NCBI RefSeq assembly: GCF_001570765.1
Contig: NZ_BCSH01000027.1
Coordinates: 1 to 52,317 of the forward strand
DNA from: Nocardiopsis listeri NBRC 13360
GTDB taxonomy: Bacteria > Actinomycetota > Actinomycetes > Streptosporangiales > Streptosporangiaceae
Length of the DNA stretch: 52,317 nucleotides
Direction: 5' to 3'
Each line of letters starts with the position of its first letter. Within the stretch, counting starts at the first letter, position 1. Below are positions 19,616 to 29,370 of the stretch, one piece after another. Position numbers and translations under genes: made by a program. The notes beneath the pieces are model-generated. The model had not been told where the DNA came from and ran no database searches. It saw nothing but the letters and a program-made list of their open reading frames with translations.

Positions 19616-21376
19616 ATGACCGAGCAGATGACCGGCGCCCAATCGCTGATCAGGTCGCTGGAGCACGTCGGCGTTGACACTGTCTTCGGGATTCCCGGCG
19701 GCGCCATCCTCCCCGCGTACGACCCCCTCTACGACTCGGCCAAGGTGCGCCACATCCTGATGCGCCACGAGCAAGGGGCTGGACACGCGGCCGAGGGCTA
19801 CGCCTACGCCACGGGACGACCCGGGGTTTGTATGGCCACCAGCGGCCCCGGTGCCACCAACCTGGTCACGCCGCTGGCCGACGCCCACATGGACTCCGTC
19901 CCCATGGTCGCCATCACCGGCCAGGTCGCCGCCCCGATGATCGGCACCGACGCCTTCCAGGAAGCCGACATCTGCGGCATCACGATGCCGATCACCAAGC
20001 ACAACTTCCTGGTCAAGGACGTGCGCGACATCCCGCGCACCATCGCCGAGGCCTTCCACATCGCCTCCAGCGGTCGCCCCGGCCCGGTCCTGGTCGACAT
20101 CTCCAAGGACGCCCTACAGGCCGCCGCCGAGTTCGTCTGGCCCGAACGTCTGGACCTGCCCGGCTACCGCCCGGTCACCAAGCCGCACGGCAAGCAGGTC
20201 CGCGAGGCCGCCCGGATGATCGCCGACGCCAAGCGCCCCGTCCTCTACGTGGGCGGAGGGGTCCTGCGCGCCAACGCCGCCGCCGAACTGCGGGTCCTGG
20301 CCGAACTCACCGGCGTCCCCGTGGTCACCACCCTGATGGCCCGCGGTGTCTTCCCCGACTCGCACCCGCAGTACGTGGGCATGCCGGGCATGCACGGCGA
20401 CGTCGCCGCCGTCGGAGCGCTGCAACAGGCCGACCTCATGATCGCCCTGGGCGCTCGCTTCGACGACCGCGTCACCGGCCGGCTGGACAGCTTCGCCCCC
20501 GACGCCAAGGTCGTCCACGCCGACATCGACCCCGCCGAGATCTCCAAGAACCGGCACGCGGACGTTCCCATCGTCGGCGACGCCCGTGAGGTCATCGCCG
20601 ACCTGGTCGTGGCGGTGCGCGCCGACCAGGAGAAGGGCCGCCAGGGCGACTACGAGGCCTGGTGGAACCGGCTGAACCAGCTGCGCACCACCTACCCCAA
20701 GGGCTACGACGTCCCCGACGACGGCTCCCTGTCCCCGCAGGCCGTCATCGAGCGTCTGGGCCAGGTCGTGGGTCCCGAGGCCACCTACGTGGCGGGCGTC
20801 GGCCAGCACCAGATGTGGGCCGCGCAGTTCATCGACTACGAGCGTCCCGGCTCCTTCGTCAACTCCGGTGGTCTGGGCACCATGGGCTTCTCCGTCCCGG
20901 CCGCCCTGGGCGCCAAGGCCGGCGACCCCGACCGCGTGGTCTGGGCGGTCGACGGCGACGGCTGCTTCCAGATGACCAACCAGGAACTCGCCACCTGCGC
21001 CGTCGAGGGCATCCCGATCAAGGTCGCCATCGTCAACAACGGCAACCTGGGCATGGTCCGCCAGTGGCAGACCCTGTTCTACGAGGGCCGCTACTCCAAC
21101 ACCGACCTACAGACCTCACCGAAGGACGAGAAGGTCCGGATCCCGGACTTCGTGCGCCTGTCCGAGGCCTACGGTTGTGTCGGACTGCGTTGCGAACGTC
21201 CCGAGGACATCGACGCCACCATCGAGAAGGCGATGTCGATCAACGACGTCCCCGTGGTCGTCGACTTCACCGTCAACCACGACGCCATGGTCTGGCCGAT
21301 GGTCGGTCCCGGCGTCAGCAACGACAACATCCAGTACGCGCGGGACATGGCGCCGAACTGGGAACACCAGGACTAG
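19616..21376 (+). CDS. ilvB: acetolactate synthase large subunit
   Basis: Catalyses the first common step of Val/Leu/Ile synthesis: pyruvate to acetolactate, or with 2-ketobutyrate to acetohydroxybutyrate. The 586-residue protein has the ThDP glutamate in [16 protein letters not shown], the FAD-domain region and the C-terminal ThDP/Mg motif ([12 protein letters not shown]... [12 protein letters not shown]). ATG 19616 follows GAAGGATCTTGAG; the frame extends upstream through the attenuator but has no plausible start. ilvN follows after 17 bp and ilvC after that, so this is an ilvBNC operon controlled by the leader at 19426-19532. Confidence 0.97.
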   Translation: MTEQMTGAQSLIRSLEHVGVDTVFGIPGGAILPAYDPLYDSAKVRHILMRHEQGAGHAAEGYAYATGRPGVCMATSGPGATNLVTPLADAHMDSVPMVAITGQVAAPMIGTDAFQEADICGITMPITKHNFLVKDVRDIPRTIAEAFHIASSGRPGPVLVDISKDALQAAAEFVWPERLDLPGYRPVTKPHGKQVREAARMIADAKRPVLYVGGGVLRANAAAELRVLAELTGVPVVTTLMARGVFPDSHPQYVGMPGMHGDVAAVGALQQADLMIALGARFDDRVTGRLDSFAPDAKVVHADIDPAEISKNRHADVPIVGDAREVIADLVVAVRADQEKGRQGDYEAWWNRLNQLRTTYPKGYDVPDDGSLSPQAVIERLGQVVGPEATYVAGVGQHQMWAAQFIDYERPGSFVNSGGLGTMGFSVPAALGAKAGDPDRVVWAVDGDGCFQMTNQELATCAVEGIPIKVAIVNNGNLGMVRQWQTLFYEGRYSNTDLQTSPKDEKVRIPDFVRLSEAYGCVGLRCERPEDIDATIEKAMSINDVPVVVDFTVNHDAMVWPMVGPGVSNDNIQYARDMAPNWEHQD

Positions 21377-21393
21377 GAGAAGGCCGAACAAGC

Positions 21394-21918
21394 ATGAGCA
21401 GTCACACGCTTTCCGTTCTGGTGGAGGACACACCGGGCATCCTCGCCCGAGCCTCCGCTCTCTTCTCCCGTCGTGGGTTCAACATCGACTCGCTCAGTGT
21501 CAGCACCACTGAGTACCCCGGTCTGTCCAGGATGACGATCGCGGTCAACTGTGACCTCCACCCCTTGGAGCAGGTGACCAAACAGCTCAACAAGCTGGTC
21601 AACGTCGTCAAGATCGTGGAGATGGACGCCACCGCGTCGGTGCAGCGCGAGCTGCTCTTGATCAAGGTCAAGGCCGACGCGAACAGCCGCACACATGTGC
21701 TTCAGACGGCCGAGCTCTTCCGCGCGCACGTCGTGGACGTCAGCCCGGACGTCGTCGTCATCGAGGCCACCGGTGACCCCGAGAAGCTCGATGCCCTGGT
21801 CAAGAATCTGGAACCCTTCGGAATCAGGGAACTGGTCAAATCAGGGCTGGTCGCCCTGGGCCGGGGACCGCGTTCCATCACTGACCGCTCCCTGCGAGCG
21901 ATCGAACGCAGCGCCTGA
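21394..21918 (+). CDS. ilvN: acetolactate synthase small (regulatory) subunit
   Basis: 174 residues. The N-terminal ACT domain (HTLSVLVEDTPGILARASALFSR) binds valine and mediates feedback inhibition of the IlvB catalytic subunit in known homologues; the second half (RELLLIKVKADANSR, VVDVSPDVVVIEATG) is the ALS small-subunit C-terminal domain. ATG 21394 has AGGAGAAGG upstream. It sits 17 bp after ilvB and 35 bp before ilvC in one operon. Confidence 0.96.
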   Translation: MSSHTLSVLVEDTPGILARASALFSRRGFNIDSLSVSTTEYPGLSRMTIAVNCDLHPLEQVTKQLNKLVNVVKIVEMDATASVQRELLLIKVKADANSRTHVLQTAELFRAHVVDVSPDVVVIEATGDPEKLDALVKNLEPFGIRELVKSGLVALGRGPRSITDRSLRAIERSA

Positions 21919-21953
21919 GCCCCTGAGAACGCAGAAACAAGGAGTAATCCCAA

Positions 21954-22949
<996 letters not shown>

Positions 22950-22972
22950 CGTCCGCGGGACTCTCGCATACG

Positions 22973-23008
22973 AAGGGGGGAAGGTGAGACATCTTTCCCC
23001 CCTTTTTT
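22973..23008 (+). terminator. Rho-independent terminator of ilvBNC
   Basis: GGGGGGAA (22975-22982) pairs with TTCCCCCC (22995-23002) and six T follow. Confidence 0.9.
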
Positions 23009-23127
23009 CGCCCCTTGCCCAGTGGGCTTCCCTACCCCACAGGTAGACTTTGGACCGGCCGTCACACCCGATTCGGGCAGCGCCTCCACCTGCGCGATCG
23101 GGTCGCACCACCTGAAAAGGAACCGTT

Positions 23128-24717
23128 GTGCCCAAACCCGTCGTACTCGTCGCGGAAAAGCTCTCGCCCGCCGGAATCGCGCTCCTCGAAGAGGACTTCG
23201 AAGTCCGTCATGTGGACGGTGCGGACCGGTCCCGGCTCCTTCCCGCCCTGAGCGGCGTCGACGCCCTGATCGTGCGCAGCGCGACCCAGGTGGACGCCGA
23301 GGCCGTCGGCGCCGCCGACCGCCTCCAGGTCGTGGCCCGCGCGGGCGTGGGGCTGGACAACGTCGACGTGGACGCGGCCACCAAGGCCGGCGTGCTCGTC
23401 GTCAACGCCCCCACCTCCAACATCATCAGCGCCGCCGAGCAGGCCATCAACCTGTTGCTGGCCAGCGCCCGTAACACCGCCCCCGCGCACAACGCCCTCA
23501 TCAACGGTGAGTGGAAGCGCTCCAAGTACACGGGTGTGGAACTGTACGAGAAGGTCGTCGGCGTGGTCGGCCTCGGCCGTATCGGCGCGCTGGTCGCCCA
23601 GCGTCTGCTGGCGTTCGGCACCAAGGTCATCGCCTACGACCCGTTCGTGCAGCCGGCCCGCGCCGCGCAGATCGGCGTGGAAATGACCACGCTCGACGAC
23701 CTCCTGGCGCGTGCCGACTTCATCACCATCCACCTGCCCAAGAACAAGGACACCCTGGGGCTCATCGGGGACGAGGCGCTGTCCAAGGTCAAGCCCTCGG
23801 TTCGGGTCATCAACGCCGCGCGCGGCGGCATCCTCGACGAGGACGCCCTGTACCGGGCCCTGAAGGAAGGGCGCGTGGCCGGCGCGGGCATCGACGTGTT
23901 CGCCAAGGAGCCGACCACCGACAGCCCGCTGTTCGAGTTCGAGAACGTCGTGGTGGCTCCGCACCTGGGCGCCAGCACCTCCGAGGCGCAGGAGAAGGCC
24001 GGCACCCAGGTCGCCCGTTCGGTGAAGCTGGCCCTGTCCGGGGAGTTCGTGCCGGACGCGGTGAACGTGCAGGGCACCGGCGTGGCCGAGGAGATCAAGC
24101 CGGGACTGCCGCTCACCGAGAAGCTGGGGCGGGTGTTCACGTCGCTGGCCGGCGCGCTCGCCGCCCGCATCGACGTCGAGGTGCGGGGCGAGATCGCCCA
24201 GCACGACGTGAAGGTGCTGGAGCTCGCCGCACTCAAGGGTGTGTTCACCGACGTGGTCGAGGACACCGTGACGTTCGTGAACGCCCCACTGCTGGCCAAG
24301 GAGCGGGGGGTCGAGGTCAACCTCGTGACCAGCGACGACAGCAGCGACTGGCGCAACCTGATCTCGGTACGCGGTGTGCTGGCCGACGGCACCCGGGTGT
24401 CGGTCTCCGGTACCCTCACCGGCCCCCGCCAGACCGAGAAGCTGGTGGAGATCAACAACTACACGATGGAGATCGGCCTCGCCGAGCACATGGTGTTCCT
24501 CTCCTACGAGGACCGCCCCGGCATCGTCGGTAAGGTCGGCGCGCTGCTCGGCGACTCCGAGGTCAACATCGCGGGCATGCAGGTCATCCGGGACAAGGAG
24601 GGCGGCAAGGCGCTGATCGCGTTGACCGTCGACTCCGCGGTGCCGGACGAGATCCTGACCTCGATCGGCGCGGAGATCGAGGCGGACATCGTCCGCCAGA
24701 TCGACCTGGAGGACTGA
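23128..24717 (+). CDS. serA: D-3-phosphoglycerate dehydrogenase
   Basis: First step of serine synthesis: 3-phosphoglycerate to 3-phosphohydroxypyruvate with NAD+. The 529-residue long form contains the N-terminal substrate domain, the Rossmann motif VGVVGLGRIGALVAQRL, the active-site region (INAARGGILDEDALYRAL, APHLGASTSEAQ), an intervening ASB domain and a C-terminal ACT domain (YEDRPGIVGKVGALLGDSEVNIAGMQ, excerpted) that binds serine in homologues. GTG 23128 has AAAAGGA upstream. TAGACT at 23044-23049 is a possible -10. Its position after ilvC is conserved in actinobacteria. Confidence 0.97.
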   Translation: MPKPVVLVAEKLSPAGIALLEEDFEVRHVDGADRSRLLPALSGVDALIVRSATQVDAEAVGAADRLQVVARAGVGLDNVDVDAATKAGVLVVNAPTSNIISAAEQAINLLLASARNTAPAHNALINGEWKRSKYTGVELYEKVVGVVGLGRIGALVAQRLLAFGTKVIAYDPFVQPARAAQIGVEMTTLDDLLARADFITIHLPKNKDTLGLIGDEALSKVKPSVRVINAARGGILDEDALYRALKEGRVAGAGIDVFAKEPTTDSPLFEFENVVVAPHLGASTSEAQEKAGTQVARSVKLALSGEFVPDAVNVQGTGVAEEIKPGLPLTEKLGRVFTSLAGALAARIDVEVRGEIAQHDVKVLELAALKGVFTDVVEDTVTFVNAPLLAKERGVEVNLVTSDDSSDWRNLISVRGVLADGTRVSVSGTLTGPRQTEKLVEINNYTMEIGLAEHMVFLSYEDRPGIVGKVGALLGDSEVNIAGMQVIRDKEGGKALIALTVDSAVPDEILTSIGAEIEADIVRQIDLED

Positions 24718-24734
24718 CCCCGGGCTGATGGAAT

Positions 24735-24788
24735 AGGGCCGTTCCGTCCAGATTTCGTTTATTGATATCTGGTCTGGGCGGCCCTTCT
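24735..24788 (+). terminator. terminator of serA
   Basis: AGGGCCG...TCCAGAT pairs with ATCTGG...CGGCCCT around an AT-rich loop and TTCTG follows. The rest of 24718-25003 is strikingly AT-rich for this genome and holds no recognisable gene. Confidence 0.65.
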
Positions 24789-25003
24789 GTTGTGTTGCGT
24801 GAATTCCATTATGTGTTACTGGGTGCAGTCATTCCTGAATGCCGTTTCGGTGATCTAATGTGCGTCAAAAATTAGTAAAGAGAAGAGGGCGGCTGCTGCT
24901 CTTTTTCTTTGTCGCTGTGAGACTGTTGTGGTCATGGCCTCGGGCCGGCCGCAGGTGAGCGTTCTTTCGGGTCGGTTGGGGGTAATTCTACCGATCCGTT
25001 CGA

Positions 25004-25423
25004 ATGGAGTTCGAATTGCGATTTCTGCGGCGGCGTTCTGTCCTCTTATTCTTGTCTTCGATAATCGCTGTTTCCGTGCTTTTCGGACTGTTGTTCGCCC
25101 AGGGTCTGATCGATGTTTGGTCGGCCGTGCAGATAATCGCTTTGGCGTCCCTCTCCGGTCTGATCCTGCAACTCGTGGTCCAGGTGCGGCGTATCACGGT
25201 CCAGATCAGGCATCTGAGTCGTGGTTTCGATCGGCAGGTACGAGAGGTCACCGAGATCGCGGGGGAGAACCGGGCCGAGCTGTTCGGTCGAGCCGATGAA
25301 CTGACCGAACGGCTGGACGAGGTGGGCCGTTCAGTGACCGAACTTCACACGGAGATCCGCCGTGGGCCGCCCGGTGCGCAGGTGTTCGGGAACACCTCGG
25401 TGCCGGCAAGGGTGCTCTCATGA
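25004..25423 (+). CDS. small membrane protein with coiled coil
   Basis: 139 residues, family not recognised. A basic N-terminus (LRFLRRR) leads into two hydrophobic helices (about residues 11-33 and 40-60), then a charged, heptad-like region (VRRITVQIRHLSRGF...LTERLDEVGRSVTELHTEIRR) likely to form a coiled coil in the cytoplasm. No ribosome-binding site is evident before ATG 25004. Its end overlaps the next start (ATGA), so it belongs with the two glycosyltransferase-like genes and might anchor or scaffold them at the membrane; that is inference. The AT-rich upstream region suggests acquired DNA. Confidence 0.65.
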   Translation: MEFELRFLRRRSVLLFLSSIIAVSVLFGLLFAQGLIDVWSAVQIIALASLSGLILQLVVQVRRITVQIRHLSRGFDRQVREVTEIAGENRAELFGRADELTERLDEVGRSVTELHTEIRRGPPGAQVFGNTSVPARVLS

Positions 25424-27231
25424 AGGTCGAAGTTCTGGACGAGGCCCTCAAGGGCCGTGGGCCGGGGCGTCTGATGCTGTGCCACATCGGCAGGGGAAGC
25501 ACACCGGCTCCTTCCCGCTCAGTGACCGGGATCGAGGTCGTCGACCTGCCACGCGTGACCGGGCTCTCGTTCGGGGCGACCGTCGAACGTGTCGTTCTCC
25601 TCGCGGCGACCACAGCGGACTTGCGCGCGGCCATCCCCCTGAGTGGCGGGTTGCCGTCGGCGGCCGAGGTCCGGATCGTGGTCATGACCTCGGCTCCGCA
25701 CATCGGGCCGCCCTTTCCGGTGGTGCCCGGTTCGGGGCAGTGGGAGGGGTTACTGGACTTCCAGGTGGGTCGTCTGGCGGACCGTGGCTGGTCCTGCGCG
25801 TTCGCCTTCACCGACCCGGTGGAGATACAGGTGGTCCTTCGCGCGGTCGCCCAGGGGATGTTGGGCGGTCGGCGGGACCGGCGAGTACCGGTGCCGGAGG
25901 GCTTGGACGGTGCCCCTGACACGGGCCCCACCTGGGAGGAGTTGGGTCGTTCCGGCGCGTTGGTCGGTCGTGTCGTCGGGCCGGGTGTGTCGGTGGACGC
26001 CGTGCCCGCTGTCGATGAGCGGGTGGTGAATCCGATGGGGTTCGTCAGGTCTGCGAAGCCCAAGGTGGGGCGGTTGGTCTCGCGTGGTGGTCGGTGGGTG
26101 TTGGCCGTGGGGGACAGGGTGCGGTGGCGGGTGCCGGAGGACGGTGCCGTGACCGATGTGGTGGTGGCGGGTCTGCGTGATCTGCGTGCGGTGCGGGTGG
26201 AGTGGGGTCGGCACAGCGGGCCGGTGGCGGCGGTGCGCGCGGTGGTCGGGTTGGCCGCGGCGGGTGTTCCGCTGGTGGGAGCCCGACCGCCGATGTGGGC
26301 GTGGCCCTTGGGCGAGGAACTCCACGCGCTTCTCGGACGAGCGAGTGAGGAGGGGTTCGTCGACGAGCTGTTGCGTGAGGAGCACAGTGTGCGGTGGCGG
26401 CGGGTGGCGTTGCGGGTGTACGGGCGGCAGGCGCGCTGGTATCGGTCCGGTGGGGAGCCGGTAGAGCCTTCGGTGTCGGTGGTGTTGTGTACGCGGCGGC
26501 CGGAGATGGTGGGGTTCGCTCTGCGGCAGGTGGCGCGGCAGCGGGGTGTGGGCGTGGAGGTGGTGTTGGCCCTGCACGGGTTCGGGGCCGGCACTTCGGG
26601 GGTGCGGGAGGCGATCGAGACCTACCGGCGGAGTGGGCGTCCCCTGGTGGTGTGGGAGCCGGATTCGGAGATGGTGTTCGGTTCGGTGTTGAACGGGGCG
26701 ATCGCGCGGGCGAGTGGTTCGTTGGTGGCGAAGATGGACGACGACGATTGGTACGGGCCGGATCATCTGTGGGATCTGGTGGCGGCCCGCCGCTATTCCG
26801 GCGCCGACCTGGTCGGCTGTGCCGCGGAGTACCACCACCTGGAACAGTTGGATCTCACCGTTCGACGTCCGGTCCGCTCCGAGTGCTTCGCCCGGCACGT
26901 GACCGGTGCCGCGATGCTGACCGACCGCACGGTCCTGGAGGAGGTCGGCGGTTTCCGGCCATGGAAGGTCGATGAGGACGCCGGTCTCCTCGACGACGTA
27001 CGCGTTATGGGTGGCGCGATCTACCGCACCCATGGTCTGGGGTGCGTCATCCGCCGCAGGCCGGCCGGGCACACCTGGCGAGAGGACCCCGGCTACTTCT
27101 TGCGGGGAGCACACCGACAGTGGCGTGGTTGGCGGCCCAGCGTGTTGCTGGAGCCCGACCTCATGGACGCGCCGGTGAGGGCACCCGGCGAGAGCCCCCT
27201 CGACATGACGACATCCGGGAGTCGACGATGA
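25420..27231 (+). CDS. family 2 glycosyltransferase-like protein with unknown N-terminal half
   Basis: 603 residues. The C-terminal part from about residue 348 is GT-A fold family 2: VEPSVSVVLCTRRPEMVGFALRQ (excerpt), the acidic DxD-type motif KMDDDDWYGPDHLWDL at about 440-444, then GAAMLTDRTVLEEVGGF and VDEDAGLLDDV. These enzymes move a sugar from a nucleotide-sugar to an acceptor; donor and acceptor are unknown. I do not recognise the first 340 residues. Codon choice between about 26030 and 26790 favours GTG, GGT, CGG and TTG and is G-rich, unlike flanking genes. ATGA overlaps join it to both neighbours. Confidence 0.75.
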   Translation: MKVEVLDEALKGRGPGRLMLCHIGRGSTPAPSRSVTGIEVVDLPRVTGLSFGATVERVVLLAATTADLRAAIPLSGGLPSAAEVRIVVMTSAPHIGPPFPVVPGSGQWEGLLDFQVGRLADRGWSCAFAFTDPVEIQVVLRAVAQGMLGGRRDRRVPVPEGLDGAPDTGPTWEELGRSGALVGRVVGPGVSVDAVPAVDERVVNPMGFVRSAKPKVGRLVSRGGRWVLAVGDRVRWRVPEDGAVTDVVVAGLRDLRAVRVEWGRHSGPVAAVRAVVGLAAAGVPLVGARPPMWAWPLGEELHALLGRASEEGFVDELLREEHSVRWRRVALRVYGRQARWYRSGGEPVEPSVSVVLCTRRPEMVGFALRQVARQRGVGVEVVLALHGFGAGTSGVREAIETYRRSGRPLVVWEPDSEMVFGSVLNGAIARASGSLVAKMDDDDWYGPDHLWDLVAARRYSGADLVGCAAEYHHLEQLDLTVRRPVRSECFARHVTGAAMLTDRTVLEEVGGFRPWKVDEDAGLLDDVRVMGGAIYRTHGLGCVIRRRPAGHTWREDPGYFLRGAHRQWRGWRPSVLLEPDLMDAPVRAPGESPLDMTTSGSRR

Positions 27232-28823
27232 CGCTTGTTCAAGCCGGACCGGTGCGGTCGCGATCCGCGCCTCGTCCGCTCATTCGCCGTAACGACTATT
27301 CGGTGTTGGAGCCGCCCGCGTTGGGGGAGTGGGAGCCCGAGTTGTCGGTGGGTGTGGTCGTTCCGGCCTATGGCGGTCAGGAGGGGTTGGATCTGACCCT
27401 GGCCTCGTTGGCGGCGCAGAGTTATCCGGGTGGTCTGATGGAGGTCGTGGTGGTGGACGACGGCAGTGATCCGCCGCTGCGGCTGCCTCCGATCCGCCCG
27501 GAGCACACCCGTCTACTGGTCGCTTCAGAGAAGGGCTGGGGGCCGGGGCACGCGGTCGCGGCGGGTGTGGCGGCCTGCTCGACGTCGGTCGTGCTGCGGT
27601 TGGACGCCGACATGGTCGTCGGTCGGCGGCACGTCGAGGCGCAGATGCGCTGGCACCACCTGGCCGATTACCTCGTCGTCATGGGTCGGGTCGTCTTTGG
27701 TGAGGAGCAGGCTCGCGGGTTCACCCCCGCCGGTGTCCACGAACACGTGTCCCGGGCGGAGACGGGCGAGCACCTGTTCCCGGGCGCGGGCGGCATGGAG
27801 TGGGTGGCCGAGATCCTGGAAGGCACCGATGACCTGCGCTCGGCCGGGCACCGGGCCTGGGAGGTGTTCACGGGGGCCACGGCCTCGACGCGGCGCGAGT
27901 TGTTCGAGGCGGTCGGTGGGATGTCACCGGACCTGGTCCTGGGAGAGGACAGCGAACTCGGGTACCGGCTTTCGCAACGGGGCGCGGTGTTCGTCCCGGA
28001 GCACGAGTCCGTGGGTCTGCACCTGGGAGTACCGACGACGGAGCGACGCGGGGAGGAGGCGGCGCGCTATGGGCGTCCCTTCCTGGAGAACCGGGTTCCT
28101 CGCAAGTACACCCGCCGCCGGATACCCGGGCGGACCTGGCAGGTGCCCTTCGTCGACGTGGTGGTCGACACGGTGGGTCGCACGTTCGACGACGTGGTCG
28201 AAACGGTGGACGCCCTGCTCGCGGGTGACGTGGCGGACATCCGGGTCACCTTGGTGGGCGAATGGTGGCGGGTCACGCCGGGGCGATACGCCACGATCGA
28301 CGATCCGGCGGTGGACGTGCGGCTCCTCCACGAGAACTACCGCTGTGAGCCGAGGACGCGCTTCGCCGAAACCGAACCGGAGCCCGACCCGGACGTCCCC
28401 TTCCGGCTCCTGCTGTCTCCCGGTACACGCCAGAGGAGGTGCGCGGTACGCGTCCTGACAGGGACCGCCGACCGTGAGGGGGCCGGCCTCGTGCGGTCGG
28501 TGGGCGCGGGTGGAAGGGCCGAACCACTACGTCTGGAGCGCACCGCGGCCTTCGCTCGCGCGCGGCACCTGGGGGTGGACATGGCGGGCCGGGACGCCGC
28601 CGTCGCCCGGTTGTGGGGTGTGCACGTGCTGGATCACGCCGAGGTTCTCACCGCGTCGAAGAAGGGCGAGGAGGTGCCGCCGAAGGAGTGGCACAAGAAG
28701 ATGTGCAAGGCGGAGCGGGACGCGACCCGCTGGCGGACGGAGGTCGAGCGGTGGGAACGCCGGATTCGGGCGCTGACTCAGGGACGCGGTGCGTGGTTGT
28801 TGCTCGGCGGGCTCCGTAGGTGA
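27228..28823 (+). CDS. family 2 glycosyltransferase
   Basis: 531 residues from ATG 27228, overlapping the previous stop (ATGA). The N-terminal GT-A domain shows SVGVVVPAYGGQEGLDLTLA, VVVVDDGSDPP, the nucleotide-sugar DxD (LRLDADMVVG, D126/D128) and GEDSELGYRLSQRG, all typical of family 2. Residues beyond about 290 form a second region without a recognised fold, ending in a charged helical tail (EWHKKMCKAERDATRWRTEV). It probably works with the upstream gene on a surface polysaccharide or glycoprotein; this is inferred. The cassette separates serA from leuB. A short hairpin at 28832-28855 may end the transcript. Confidence 0.8.
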   Translation: MTLVQAGPVRSRSAPRPLIRRNDYSVLEPPALGEWEPELSVGVVVPAYGGQEGLDLTLASLAAQSYPGGLMEVVVVDDGSDPPLRLPPIRPEHTRLLVASEKGWGPGHAVAAGVAACSTSVVLRLDADMVVGRRHVEAQMRWHHLADYLVVMGRVVFGEEQARGFTPAGVHEHVSRAETGEHLFPGAGGMEWVAEILEGTDDLRSAGHRAWEVFTGATASTRRELFEAVGGMSPDLVLGEDSELGYRLSQRGAVFVPEHESVGLHLGVPTTERRGEEAARYGRPFLENRVPRKYTRRRIPGRTWQVPFVDVVVDTVGRTFDDVVETVDALLAGDVADIRVTLVGEWWRVTPGRYATIDDPAVDVRLLHENYRCEPRTRFAETEPEPDPDVPFRLLLSPGTRQRRCAVRVLTGTADREGAGLVRSVGAGGRAEPLRLERTAAFARARHLGVDMAGRDAAVARLWGVHVLDHAEVLTASKKGEEVPPKEWHKKMCKAERDATRWRTEVERWERRIRALTQGRGAWLLLGGLRR

Positions 28824-28888
28824 CACAAGGCGAATCCCCGCGTCGACGCGGTTCGTTCGCACCGATGTGATCAGGGAGAACACAAAGT

Positions 28889-28907
28889 CTTCTCACATGG
28901 TGAGAAG
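28889..28907. promoter_or_regulatory. palindromic operator upstream of the 29-codon ORF
   Basis: CTTCTCAC-ATG-GTGAGAAG has perfect 8-bp arms. Its right half (GGTGAGAAGT, 28899-28908) matches GGTGAGACAA of ilvB and cimA in its first seven bases and, like them, ends 13 nt before a -35 (TTGGAC, 28922-28927). Confidence 0.6.
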
Positions 28908-28921
28908 TTCTGGTCATATAG

Positions 28922-28952
28922 TTGGACATCCGATAGTCTGAAGTCCTAGGAG
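28922..28952 (+). promoter_or_regulatory. putative promoter ahead of the 29-codon ORF
   Basis: TTGGAC (28922-28927) followed after 19 bp by TAGGAG (28947-28952). The -10 is weak. TATAGT at 28917-28922 is an alternative -10. Between here and 29155 the frame of the small ORF stays open but has no good start and I see no other gene. Confidence 0.35.
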
Positions 28953-29155
28953 TCAGTGGTGTAGGCGCACTGCCCGACGCCACGATCCACGCCGAACCCG
29001 CCCCCACCGGGGCCCGTCGCGGCGACTCCGGCAGGCGATCCCGCCGGGGCGAACTCCTTGTCCCCCTTCCTTCGTGGACACCGTCGCCCACGCCGTTCAG
29101 CGGTGATGGCCCCGTCGTGCTCGGGTGCCATCGCACAACGCATCCGGAGGATCAC

Positions 29156-29245
29156 ATGTACGACATGATCGAGTACCCGTCCGCTCCCGACACCGATGAC
29201 GAGATCGCTCGCGCCCTGCAGGACGCGATCAACCGTCGCGCCTGA
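29156..29245 (+). CDS. 29-codon ORF, unknown small protein
   Basis: A 29-residue ORF begins MYDMIEYPSAPDTDDE and ends IARALQDAINRRA (sequence continuous). ATG 29156 has a consensus GGAGG six bases upstream (CCGGAGGATCAC), which is the main support. The first half is acidic and aromatic, and the second half is an amphipathic helix with a basic end. It lacks runs of Leu/Ile/Val codons, so it does not look like an attenuator peptide. It lies 126 bp before leuB and downstream of an ilv/cimA-type promoter. No function is assigned. Confidence 0.55.
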   Translation: MYDMIEYPSAPDTDDEIARALQDAINRRA

Positions 29246-29292
29246 GCGAATTCGCGGGTGGGGGGCTGTGCCGGTCGTTCGGGCCGGTACAG

Positions 29293-29302
29293 TTGTCTCA
29301 CC
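29293..29302 (-). promoter_or_regulatory. inverted GGTGAGACAA motif upstream of leuB
   Basis: TTGTCTCACC on the plus strand is the exact reverse complement of the ilvB/cimA 10-mer. A related ATGTGAGAAG lies at 29324-29333. No convincing -35/-10 pair was placed here. Confidence 0.5.
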
Positions 29303-29370
29303 TAATGTTCATTTGATCTCGCCATGTGAGAAGCACGGGCGTGGTCACGTCTGAGTTAGAGGCAGTCCGT

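Noticed and set aside
22983..22992. GGTGAGACAT, nine of ten bases of the ilvB/cimA motif, upstream of serA
   Set aside because: It forms the loop of the ilvC terminator and no -35 lies 13 nt downstream, so it is more likely chance.
24718..29245. Glycosyltransferases plus 29-codon ORF as a glycosylated peptide (glycocin-type) cluster
   Set aside because: The ORF lacks the Cys/Ser/Gly-rich core and leader of such precursors, is 330 bp away, and no maturation or export gene is present.
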